A stretch of 11,502 bases of DNA from SAR202 cluster bacterium. Its GTDB lineage: Bacteria > Chloroflexota > Dehalococcoidia > UBA3495. The stretch is from the NCBI GenBank assembly GCA_009392775.1, contig VFFT01000032.1:1-11502 (forward strand). Direction: 5' to 3'. Of this stretch, positions 1 through 6,590 are shown one piece after another. Positions within the stretch are counted from its first letter, which is position 1; the number at the start of each line of letters is the position of its first letter. A program made the position numbers and the translations under genes. The notes under the pieces were generated by a model, which ran no database searches, was not told the origin of the DNA, and saw only the letters and a program-made list of their open reading frames with translations.

Positions 1-1361
1 TGGCTATCCTGAACCTGGAACCCCGCTGAAATGATCTCCATACGAATAGCATCCGCGTCCGAATATCGCTTATCTATCCGCATTCCGGCCCGTTTCTCTA
101 TTGAACTACCTATATCGTGAGAGATCGATTGGCCTGAATTAAATTGAGTTAGATCGACTCCGAGTATTCTGTCAAAATCCTTTAATAATTCAAGTTTTTC
201 TGCACAGGGAAGAGAGGAGCGAGTCATGTCCCACAGAACAGCAATTGCTTCAGGGATTCCAAGGTCATTATTTACTTTATCCCAAAACTTAGCTTTCCAA
301 TCTAAGCAATCAGATGAGACATCTGATCTCGTTATGCTGTGTTCTCTCCATTCGTCCGATTTGCGCCGTAAAGTCGTCAAAGCTTTCTCAGCTCCCTTGA
401 GTGAGGTGAAAGTAAAGTTCATGCGATGCCTGTAGCGAACCGTTCCACATAGGTATCTAAACGCCAACGGATCAAACCCTCTATCTACCAGATCCTGAAG
501 TAAAAACACATTCCCCGCAGATTTAGACATCTTGGCACCATCTGCAAGAAGATGTTGGCCATGAACCCAGTATGTAACATGCTGTGACCCGAAAGCCGCT
601 TCACTCTGCGCTATTTCATCCTCATGATGGGGAAATACATTATCAACGCCGCCAGTATGTATATCAAAAGTCTCGCCTAGATATTTATGGGCCATCGCGG
701 AGCATTCAATATGCCAGCCGGGAAAACCCTCTCCCCAAGGGCTATCCCATTTCACATCTCTACCTTCTTCAGCGGATTTCCATAGTGTAAAATCTCTAGG
801 ATCCTTTTTAAGAGGATCTGCTTCAACCCTGACGCCCTCTAGCAAGTCCCCACCAAAATTTCTGGACAATTTACCGTAATCTTTGAACTTGGCCACATCA
901 AAATATATGTTTCCCTTAACTTCGTATGCGTACCCATTAGTAACAAGTTTCTCAACAATAGATATCATTTCAGGGATATGGTCAGTTGCCCATGGGTAAA
1001 CATGCGCAGGCAAAATATTTACTCTTTTCTCGTCCTCGTGAAAACTATCAGCGTAGAACTGAGCTATCTGATTTATAGTTTTTCCTTCTGCCAAAGCTGC
1101 CAAGATCATCTTATCGCCGCCGGTCTCAACTAATTCTTGGCGCATGTGGCCGACATCGGTAATATTCTTGATGTGTACCACTTCAAGATCCTGGAGCTCT
1201 AATATACGGCGAATCCAGTCCGCCATCATATAGGTTCTAAGATTACCTATATGAGCGTACCTGTATACGGTAGGGCCACACGTGTACATCCGGACTGTGC
1301 CTTCATCTAAGGTACGGATCTCTTCAGTTGCCTTACTAAGAGTATTGAAGAGTTTTAACAA
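1..1361 (-). CDS. cysS: Cysteinyl-tRNA synthetase, 3' end cut by window edge
   Basis: This class I aminoacyl-tRNA synthetase charges tRNA-Cys with cysteine in the cytoplasm. I translated it directly from the minus strand; 453 full codons are open to the left edge. Visible family landmarks are MYTCGPTVY near the N-terminus with zinc ligand C28, the HIGH-type signature AHIGN (36-40), GWHIEC (215-220, zinc ligand C220), the zinc ligands H245 and E249 in HHEDE, and KMSKS at 277-281. Landmark spacing matches E. coli CysRS (about 461 residues), so only about ten C-terminal residues are missing. The start is a TTG at 1361, giving MLKLFNTLS, which aligns with E. coli MLKIFNTL. An in-frame TGA lies four codons upstream and no earlier ATG is available; the first in-frame ATG is residue 25, too late. 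The stop of the cyclophilin-like gene lies about 62 bp upstream on the same strand, so the two may be cotranscribed. Confidence 0.95.
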   Translation of the reverse strand, partial: MLKLFNTLSKATEEIRTLDEGTVRMYTCGPTVYRYAHIGNLRTYMMADWIRRILELQDLEVVHIKNITDVGHMRQELVETGGDKMILAALAEGKTINQIAQFYADSFHEDEKRVNILPAHVYPWATDHIPEMISIVEKLVTNGYAYEVKGNIYFDVAKFKDYGKLSRNFGGDLLEGVRVEADPLKKDPRDFTLWKSAEEGRDVKWDSPWGEGFPGWHIECSAMAHKYLGETFDIHTGGVDNVFPHHEDEIAQSEAAFGSQHVTYWVHGQHLLADGAKMSKSAGNVFLLQDLVDRGFDPLAFRYLCGTVRYRHRMNFTFTSLKGAEKALTTLRRKSDEWREHSITRSDVSSDCLDWKAKFWDKVNNDLGIPEAIAVLWDMTRSSLPCAEKLELLKDFDRILGVDLTQFNSGQSISHDIGSSIEKRAGMRIDKRYSDADAIRMEIISAGFQVQDS

Positions 1362-1366
1362 CCTCG

Positions 1367-1372
1367 CCTCTC
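1367..1372 (-). promoter_or_regulatory. Shine-Dalgarno for cysS, supports a TTG start
   Basis: GAGAGG read on the minus strand, five bases before the TTG at 1361. It is the only good ribosome binding site near the conserved N-terminus and decides the non-ATG start. Confidence 0.6.
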
Positions 1373-1423
1373 ATTCAATATGCGTTCTATCGGAAGTGTA
1401 CCACGAGTACCGTCTGTTTGCAT

Positions 1424-1801
1424 TTAACGTCCAGCAGTTAACTCAATACTAATTTTAGCTCCCTTATCTACTGACTTCAGAACATCGGCATCGCCTTGAA
1501 TATTACCTATTACGTATACTTCACTGGCAGCCCTTATCTCACCATCGCTACTGGCAGGAGTCTGCCCATAAAAAATACACAATGCATGGCCTGGTGGCCA
1601 ATAAGCAATATCTCCAGCCAACACTACCTCTTGACCATCAGTGATATCTAGTTCTATTGGTATGGGAAAGTATATTTCATCTCCCCATGTGTTAAATGAC
1701 GAGTTAATTGGTAAAACACTGACTACTGACTTAGCGACATCCGAATCGTTCACAGCGCCATAAATTTCAATCTCGCCAATTTGGATACGTATACGTGTCA
1801 T
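1424..1801 (-). CDS. Cyclophilin-like fold protein (PF04126 type)
   Basis: A 125-residue protein with no signal peptide or membrane segment. It begins MTRIRIQIGEIEIYG. The central block AYWPPGHALCIFYGQTPAS followed by IRAASEVYVIGNI is the hallmark of the small bacterial/archaeal cyclophilin-like family (the Thermotoga TM1367 type), which has the cyclophilin beta-barrel but no established activity. Length is normal for the family. The start is an ATG with a GGAGAAG site about eight to ten bases upstream. It lies 48 bp behind the FAD oxidoreductase stop and about 62 bp ahead of cysS, all on one strand, so an operon is plausible. The family assignment is from recognised motifs; the cellular role is unknown, and any prolyl isomerase activity would be speculation. 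Confidence 0.8.
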   Translation of the reverse strand: MTRIRIQIGEIEIYGAVNDSDVAKSVVSVLPINSSFNTWGDEIYFPIPIELDITDGQEVVLAGDIAYWPPGHALCIFYGQTPASSDGEIRAASEVYVIGNIQGDADVLKSVDKGAKISIELTAGR

Positions 1802-1849
1802 CTTAGGAACTTCTCCGTTTTGATTTGATAGGTACTAAGACTTTCCTAA

Positions 1850-2971
1850 CTAGTCTTGGAAGCGATCCATCAGAAACATAGATATATCGATATTGCTCTT
1901 ACCATTTACTATCAGATCAGCCGTTGCCTGTCCCATTGCAGGACCAAATAAAATTCCTTTCTTGCCGGCTCCAGTATTAAGAAATACATTTCGCCAGCCT
2001 GTCGCAAGTCCAAGAATTGGCAGCCAGTCCGGCGTGACTGGCCGAAGGCAAGCTGTCTGCAATACAACATCAGCTTCCGATAATTCAGGTACAATTTTTG
2101 AAGCGCTGCTCCACAGTTTGCGCCTAGCGTCATCGCTGACCTCTAGATCAAAGCCTTGCCATTCCTCCGTTGATCCTACCCAAGCCAAGCCGTCCGGTTT
2201 AGCATATATAGATCCATCACCATCTGTCAGATCATAGTTGATAACACCGTGTTTCAAGCGTAACCTCAATATTTCGCCTTTTAAAGGGTTGACGGGCACA
2301 ACCAGGCCGATATAATCGGCTGTTGCCCTAGTCCACGGTCCCGTCGCAACAACTACCGTATTGCACGTCAAGACGTCGCCATTAATATTGATTCCAGTGA
2401 CTTGATCGCTGTCAACTACAAAACCATCTACATTGCCTATAATAGTTTTGCTTCCGTTTTGCGTAGCGGCTTGGTATAACGCCCTAGTAAATTGGTAACT
2501 GTCTACTCCAGCGTTACCGTGTATATGCAATCCTCCAACCACGGTCTCGGATACTTTCGGCTCCAATCTTAGTACGTCAGCGGTGGATAATAAATCAGCT
2601 TCAAATCCGTGAGCACTTGCCCTTTGAAAAATGTCCTTGTTTTTTTCGAGAGCAACAAGGCCCGTATCGTCGTAGCATACCTTTATCAAATCTAGGACAC
2701 GCCCGTGATAGTTAATACCCGTAGCAGATTGCAGTCTATCCCAGAGGTCCAAGTGCATCAGGTAAGCCTTCATGGCGAATTCGCTCAGCAATCCGGGAAT
2801 CTCGTATCCTTCAAGGGGATTTAAGCCACCCGCAGCGTAACCTGAGGCATAAGAGGCAATATCTGTAGATTCAACGATAGTACAAGATGCACCAAGCTCA
2901 CTCAAATAATAGGCAGCAGCACAGCCAGTCACCCCACCACCAATTATTGCTACATCAGTCGTTTGGTTCAT
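1850..2971 (-). CDS. FAD-dependent oxidoreductase of the DAO family
   Basis: A 373-residue flavoprotein of the D-amino-acid oxidase / glycine oxidase / sarcosine oxidase superfamily. These enzymes oxidise a C-N or C-O bond of small amines or hydroxy acids with FAD. The N-terminus carries the Rossmann signature VAIIGGGVTGCAAAYYL (GGGVTG about residues 11-16) ending in the acidic residue (TIVES) that binds ribose. The C-terminus has the family block LRPVTPDWLPILG followed by NTGAGKKGILFGPAMG, the second FAD contact. It looks full length and soluble. I chose the ATG at 2971 over a TTG at 2986: GAGG (2977-2980) sits five bases before this ATG, and the extra five residues are not conserved. The substrate cannot be told from sequence; glycine, sarcosine, proline or a D-amino acid are all open. 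It diverges from the zinc-ribbon gene and heads the minus-strand group leading to cysS. Confidence 0.88.
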   Translation of the reverse strand: MNQTTDVAIIGGGVTGCAAAYYLSELGASCTIVESTDIASYASGYAAGGLNPLEGYEIPGLLSEFAMKAYLMHLDLWDRLQSATGINYHGRVLDLIKVCYDDTGLVALEKNKDIFQRASAHGFEADLLSTADVLRLEPKVSETVVGGLHIHGNAGVDSYQFTRALYQAATQNGSKTIIGNVDGFVVDSDQVTGININGDVLTCNTVVVATGPWTRATADYIGLVVPVNPLKGEILRLRLKHGVINYDLTDGDGSIYAKPDGLAWVGSTEEWQGFDLEVSDDARRKLWSSASKIVPELSEADVVLQTACLRPVTPDWLPILGLATGWRNVFLNTGAGKKGILFGPAMGQATADLIVNGKSNIDISMFLMDRFQD

Positions 2972-3083
2972 ATTAACCTCAATCAAGCAGTAATAGAATT
3001 TATCTTGGTTACATCTAGGCTAGCTATATGTTTATACATATGTTACGTGTACAATAATTCTCTGTAGGTCCTTGGAGGTGAGT
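2972..3083. promoter_or_regulatory. Divergent promoter region, FAD oxidoreductase / zinc-ribbon gene
   Basis: A 112-bp AT-rich spacer that must carry promoters for both outward genes. On the plus strand TACAAT (3050-3055) is a fair -10 box about 20 bases before the Shine-Dalgarno GGAGGTGA (3074-3081), but I see no good -35. The heptamer ATATGTT occurs twice (3026-3032 and 3038-3044), 12 bp apart, about one helical turn. It might be a binding site or chance in AT-rich DNA. Confidence 0.35.
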
Positions 3084-3320
3084 ATGCCAATTTACGAATA
3101 TTATTGTAGTACTTGTAAGCAAGAGTTTGAAGCTCTAAAGGCTTTATCGCAGGCCGATGAACCGGCCAATTGCAAGATATGCGGCAAGCCTGGAGAGAGA
3201 CTATTATCGACTTTCTCATTTAAATCCAATACTTTCACAGCCCCAAAACTAAAGCCAGCTACTAAACCGCGAAGGTCTCATGAGGAAACTGAGGTCGTAG
3301 ATCCGAAAAAGTCTACTTAA
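3084..3320 (+). CDS. FmdB-type zinc-ribbon protein
   Basis: A 78-residue protein starting MPIYEYYCSTCKQEFE. Two CxxC pairs (C8/C11 and C30/C33) form a zinc ribbon, followed by a short Ser/Phe stretch (LLSTFSF) and a basic, low-complexity tail. This is the FmdB / CxxC_CxxC_SSSS putative regulatory family, first noted beside formamidase genes; its molecular job is not firmly known. I chose the ATG at 3084 because the strong site GGAGGTGA ends three bases before it. A TTG at 3072 would place that site inside the gene. The TAA stop overlaps the TAA of the convergent DUF971 gene. Confidence 0.85.
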   Translation: MPIYEYYCSTCKQEFEALKALSQADEPANCKICGKPGERLLSTFSFKSNTFTAPKLKPATKPRRSHEETEVVDPKKST

Positions 3321-3643
3321 CCCCTCTCCTGATTACAGGCTATACAGGTACATTGATTACGGAGGAAATTATACGGATAAATACCGGTATAATGTGCATC
3401 GCTCCACAAAAACTGCACTGCGTAACTACCGATCATCATACTATCAATCGCACGTACGTCTGCTGGGACGGTATCCGGGTCCAGCCGTTGCTTTCCAGTC
3501 ATTTCTTCTACGCAATTAGCGCAGCGACATCGTAGTCTAAGCAGGCGATGCGGGTATATCCCCCGGTGACCATCATCCCACAAGATAATGATCTGATCCC
3601 CCTCAATTTGTACTTCTATAGGCTTGATTACATCAGACGCCAT
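3317..3643 (-). CDS. DUF971 / GBBH-like N-terminal domain protein
   Basis: A 108-residue protein made of one DUF971 domain (PF06155, the zinc-binding N-terminal domain of gamma-butyrobetaine hydroxylase found alone in many bacteria). Visible family blocks are LWDDGHRGIYPHRLLRLRC, CRCANCVEEMTGKQRLDP, and a second copy-like block LWSDAHYTGIYPYNFLR. Cysteines fall in two groups (39, 41, 44 and 98, 100, 103) and are likely metal ligands. The stand-alone form has no proven activity. In some bacteria this domain is fused to Mrp/ApbC-type Fe-S carrier proteins, so an Fe-S maturation role is possible (inference). I chose the ATG at 3643, with AGGTGA about nine bases upstream, over a TTG at 3649, which would be nearly against that site. 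It lies about 97 bp beyond the thiamine enzyme's stop on the same strand and may be cotranscribed with it. Confidence 0.85.
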   Translation of the reverse strand: MASDVIKPIEVQIEGDQIIILWDDGHRGIYPHRLLRLRCRCANCVEEMTGKQRLDPDTVPADVRAIDSMMIGSYAVQFLWSDAHYTGIYPYNFLRNQCTCIACNQERG

Positions 3644-3740
3644 CTGCAATTATCACCTTTGTTCAAATCGGTTCACTCACAGGGCTGATCAAAATATAAA
3701 AGCCTCCGCAAGCGCCCGTAGAACCATTTACTTTCCTTCG

Positions 3741-5411
3741 TTATAGTCCGGTCGGCGCTGCGGGAGGGAAATATTCTTGGACTGGTATTTCAATCACTGA
3801 TGGCATACCAGAACGAATAGCTTCAGTAACCGCGTCTCCAATCTGGTCAGCTTCCTCAACGTAGAACCCTCTTGCCCCAAAAACTTCAGCGAGTTTATCG
3901 AATCGTGGGTTAGTGAGATTTACTCCGACATAATGTTCTTCGTGAAGATTCTTTTGTTGAGATTTTTCGGCTCCCATACAATTATTATTCAGGACAATGC
4001 TTATCAGCGGAATATTATGCCTCACTGCTGTATTGATCTCACCGCATGTATATAGGAAACCTCCATCTCCATGCATAGAAATCGCTGTTCTGTTGGGGCG
4101 CCCCAATTTAGTTCCTAACCCCACGCTATAGCCCATGCCGAGAGCACCCTGGCCGACATAATTGAACATTGTTCTGGGATGTTCAAACTTCAGACGATCA
4201 TACGACATACCTGGTGCAACTCCAGCGTCGATAGTAATCATTGCGTCTTCCGGAAACACTTTGTTCAATTCAGGAAAGACCTGTTGTGGCATCATGGGAG
4301 TTTCAGAAATAGATTCCTCAGCTTTAAGCCGTGCTAACCGCGCCTGCGCTAAGCCCATAAAAGTGGCTTTCCAATCCGGTAATGTGTTACCTCCTGAGGC
4401 TCCAGAAGTGATCGAATTAATCAACTGCTGACCAACAGCTGTTGCATCTCCTACGATGCCAACCACAACCGGATAATTTCTACCTATTTCTATCGGGTCA
4501 ATATCTACTTGGATTATTTTTGTATCCGGATTAATAATACTATAGTCCCAAGAGGTTGATGCCTGATTAATTCTAGTACCAAACGCTAAAATGACATCTG
4601 CTTTGCTCATTGCTTCATGTGCCTCCACAGACCCTCTCGATCCTGGAGGGCCCACATAATGCGGGTGACTGTTCGGGACCGCATCATGGTGTCCGTATGA
4701 AGGTACGATAGCCATGTCCAGCAACTCGGATAATGCAACAGCCTCATTTGTAGCTCCCGAGTCCAGCACACCACCTCCTGCTAACAACAATGGCCTTTTA
4801 GCATTTAGTAGAATTTCTGACGCCGCTTTGATTGAAGCTTCATCGCCCTGCGTCCTATGAACAGGTCGGTATGTCGCGGGCTGTCCAAATTCATCTGATA
4901 TCATCTCTTTATCCAGTAAGTCGCGTGGTATGTCCAACATGACTGGGCCTTGTTTACCAGAAAGAGCGGTTCTAAAAGAATCCCGTATAAGCGCTGGTAC
5001 TCGAGTAGTTTTATTAGCCTGAACAGCAATTTTTGTCAGTGGTTTTAATACATTTACTAAATCGAAGGCCTGAGAACCGTCTCTGCCGATATACTCAAGA
5101 GCAGTGTCACCCGAGATAATAACCACTGGTGCTCTCCCCTTATAAGCTAAAGAGATACCACCTGCCAGGTTGATTGTTCCGGCGCCGGATGTTGTCATAC
5201 AGACGGACGGCTTCCCTGTAACCTTTGAGTAGCCGTAGGCCATCAGGGCTGCCCCTTCCTCGTGCCTTGTATCAATGTACTTGATATCTTCTCTCCCATA
5301 CGTCTCTGTGACCATACTGTTGGTAGTCAAGCCCGTAACGCCAAATATATAGTCAACTTGCTCAGCTCTTAACAACTCGATTACAGCTCGACCCGCCTTC
5401 ATGTTTTCCAT
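3741..5411 (-). CDS. Thiamine-diphosphate enzyme, acetolactate synthase-like superfamily
   Basis: A 556-residue cytoplasmic enzyme with the usual three domains: pyrimidine-binding (about 1-165), central Rossmann-like (about 190-330) and PP-binding (about 375-535). The cofactor-activating glutamate is present in RHEEGAA (E51), and the PP motif runs from GDG at 448-450 to the Asn cluster at 475-477. It therefore should make the thiamine ylide and decarboxylate or ligate a 2-oxo acid or acyl-CoA. It lacks features of biosynthetic acetolactate synthase (RINQAS where I expect RFDDR) and no regulatory small subunit is next door. E51 argues against glyoxylate carboligase, which has Val there. The Tyr-Glu-Glu stretch of oxalyl-CoA decarboxylase is replaced by GSQAFDLVN, and no formyl-CoA transferase is nearby. 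Start ATG 5411 has a G-rich but weak ribosome site; a TTG at 5423 and an ATG at 5402 are alternatives. Reaction unassigned; a C2/C3 oxo-acid role is inferred from neighbours. Confidence 0.85.
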   Translation of the reverse strand: MENMKAGRAVIELLRAEQVDYIFGVTGLTTNSMVTETYGREDIKYIDTRHEEGAALMAYGYSKVTGKPSVCMTTSGAGTINLAGGISLAYKGRAPVVIISGDTALEYIGRDGSQAFDLVNVLKPLTKIAVQANKTTRVPALIRDSFRTALSGKQGPVMLDIPRDLLDKEMISDEFGQPATYRPVHRTQGDEASIKAASEILLNAKRPLLLAGGGVLDSGATNEAVALSELLDMAIVPSYGHHDAVPNSHPHYVGPPGSRGSVEAHEAMSKADVILAFGTRINQASTSWDYSIINPDTKIIQVDIDPIEIGRNYPVVVGIVGDATAVGQQLINSITSGASGGNTLPDWKATFMGLAQARLARLKAEESISETPMMPQQVFPELNKVFPEDAMITIDAGVAPGMSYDRLKFEHPRTMFNYVGQGALGMGYSVGLGTKLGRPNRTAISMHGDGGFLYTCGEINTAVRHNIPLISIVLNNNCMGAEKSQQKNLHEEHYVGVNLTNPRFDKLAEVFGARGFYVEEADQIGDAVTEAIRSGMPSVIEIPVQEYFPPAAPTGL

Positions 5412-5676
5412 ACTAACCCCCAAAATGCACTGATATTCAGATTCATAAATAAGCTTACAGTCCAGGACACCCTCGCCAAAACCTTGTTAATGATATCCTA
5501 TCCCAGAATGACTCAATCTAAATATAATATCGCCAACTAAGGATAGCGACTTTGTTCCTGTACCGCTCATGATATAAATGAACCATACTCAAAAACATTG
5601 GATCTAAAAAATCCCCTAGCAGTTTATCACAACTACGAGAGAGAGTATTTGCTTCACACTAGAATGTCTTACCCTC

Positions 5677-5705
5677 TTGACATAAGCCTACTTGAACGCA
5701 ATAAT
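5677..5705 (+). promoter_or_regulatory. Sigma70-type promoter of the gntR gene
   Basis: A perfect TTGACA (5677-5682), a 17-bp spacer and AATAAT (5700-5705, five of six matches to TATAAT). The start point would be near 5712, giving a leader of about 41 bases. The best promoter match I found in the window. Confidence 0.7.
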
Positions 5706-5715
5706 GACACAACAC

Positions 5716-5734
5716 AAATTGGTCAGACCAGTTT
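5716..5734. promoter_or_regulatory. FadR/PdhR-type operator palindrome
   Basis: The core TGGTCAGACCA (5720-5730) is an exact 11-bp palindrome around 5725. With flanking AAA/TTT, eight of nine base pairs match over 19 bp. It has the TGGT-N3-ACCA form of operators bound by FadR-subfamily GntR proteins such as PdhR. Placed at about +5 to +23 of the predicted transcript and 19 bp before the regulator's ATG, it should repress by blocking the promoter, so negative autoregulation is expected. Confidence 0.7.
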
Positions 5735-5752
5735 TGTAATCATGGTTCCCTT

Positions 5753-6496
5753 ATGCAACAACAATTACAACGTATAAACCGTAAAAGATTGCACGAAGAT
5801 ATAGTGAACGAGTTTCACGAATTGATTAATACAGGTGTTTTAGTCTGTGGACAGCGTCTGCCTTCTGAACGAGACCTCGCTAACCAGTTTAATGTCAGCA
5901 GAAGTTCCGTTCGAGAAGCAATACGGTCAATGGAACTGCAAGGCCTAGTAAACATCAAACCAGGCTCAGGCACATTCGTATCCGACCAAAACGCTTCAAT
6001 TAGCGATCTGGTATCAAGAGCTATTAAAGCCAAATCGAAGCAAATAAGCGATATATTTGAAATTAGAAGGCTATTGGAACCCGCAATTGCTGGCCTGGCG
6101 GCTACTCGTGCCAGTAAATCCGACATCGAAGATATGAGGAATATTCTACTCAAACAGCAGATCCAGGTTGAAAACGGTGAAACGGGAGTAGAATCGGACA
6201 CGGAATTTCATTTTGCTCTCGCCCAGTCCACCCACAACATGGCGCTAGTGAATATGGTGAGCGCAATTTCAGACATACTAAGTACATCCAGAGACATATC
6301 ACTTCAAGCGCCGGGCCGTCCTCAACGTTCTGTACATTCGCACTCACAAATTGTAGATATGATTGAAGGCCATAATTCGGAGAAAGCTATAGAGGCTATG
6401 AATCACCATTTGGCAGTAGTAGAGCCAGTACCTGAAACGGCAAATAGTAGTTTTGAGGCTAAAGTGCCTGCAGTAGGTGTAGTAAAACTCGTATAA
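5753..6496 (+). CDS. FadR-family GntR transcriptional regulator (FCD domain)
   Basis: A 247-residue DNA-binding regulator. Residues about 10-77 are a GntR winged helix-turn-helix: RLPSERDLANQFNVSRSSVREAIR is the classic segment, followed by LQGLVNIKPGSGTFV. Residues about 95-225 are an all-helical FCD effector domain. Its metal-site residues can be placed as D149, H153, H197 and H219, with normal spacing (22 residues between the last two). FCD regulators usually sense small organic acids such as pyruvate, lactate, glycolate or fatty acyl-CoA. A 25-residue Val/Ala-rich tail after the FCD domain is unusual but of unknown meaning. The ATG at 5753 has no clear Shine-Dalgarno, so expression may be low. 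It lies 94 bp before the oxidoreductase operon on the same strand, beneath its own operator, and is the natural candidate to control that operon; this is inference. Confidence 0.92.
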   Translation: MQQQLQRINRKRLHEDIVNEFHELINTGVLVCGQRLPSERDLANQFNVSRSSVREAIRSMELQGLVNIKPGSGTFVSDQNASISDLVSRAIKAKSKQISDIFEIRRLLEPAIAGLAATRASKSDIEDMRNILLKQQIQVENGETGVESDTEFHFALAQSTHNMALVNMVSAISDILSTSRDISLQAPGRPQRSVHSHSQIVDMIEGHNSEKAIEAMNHHLAVVEPVPETANSSFEAKVPAVGVVKLV

Positions 6497-6590
6497 CATA
6501 TTTACTTCAGGACGAAAGAACCGATCAAGCAAAAATGGATTATCTGTTTGGTCAGTCACCTAGCTAAAGAAAAAATTAGGGAGGAAGTTT
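6497..6590 (+). promoter_or_regulatory. Leader of the oxidoreductase operon with operator-like site and strong RBS
   Basis: This 94-bp gap ends with AGGGAGGA (6578-6585), a near-ideal Shine-Dalgarno five bases before the ATG at 6591. At 6549-6560 TGGTCAG followed by TCACC repeats seven bases of the gntR operator exactly; the second half is shifted by two bases (GGT-N5-ACC instead of GGT-N3-ACC). No convincing promoter pair was seen, so the operon may be read through from gntR, or from a weak regulated promoter here. Confidence 0.45.

Larger units (their letters stand above)
5412..5752. other. 341-bp divergent intergenic region
   Basis: This gap separates the minus-strand thiamine enzyme from the plus-strand GntR regulator. 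It holds the gntR-side promoter and operator listed separately at its right end. I found no convincing -35/-10 pair on the minus strand for the thiamine enzyme. I saw no tRNA, terminator, riboswitch-like fold or credible small ORF. The stretch of roughly 5520-5670 is AT-rich and unexplained. Confidence 0.6.

Noticed and set aside
226..790. Small plus-strand open frames of 68-69 residues
   Set aside because: They lie antisense inside cysS, which has all its family motifs in one unbroken minus-strand frame; these peptides resemble nothing and have no good ribosome sites.
1893..2237. 114-residue plus-strand open frame
   Set aside because: Antisense shadow of the FAD oxidoreductase, with no recognisable domain.
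3650..3740. Possible terminator between the thiamine enzyme and DUF971 genes
   Set aside because: The GC-rich GGGCGCTTGCGGAGGC on the minus strand is followed by TTTTA, but only a three-base stem can be formed; too weak to call.
3741..5411. Naming the thiamine enzyme ilvB, gcl or oxc
   Set aside because: No RFDDR-like motif or small subunit for ilvB; the active Glu is present, unlike glyoxylate carboligase; the Tyr-Glu-Glu stretch and a formyl-CoA transferase partner for oxc are missing.
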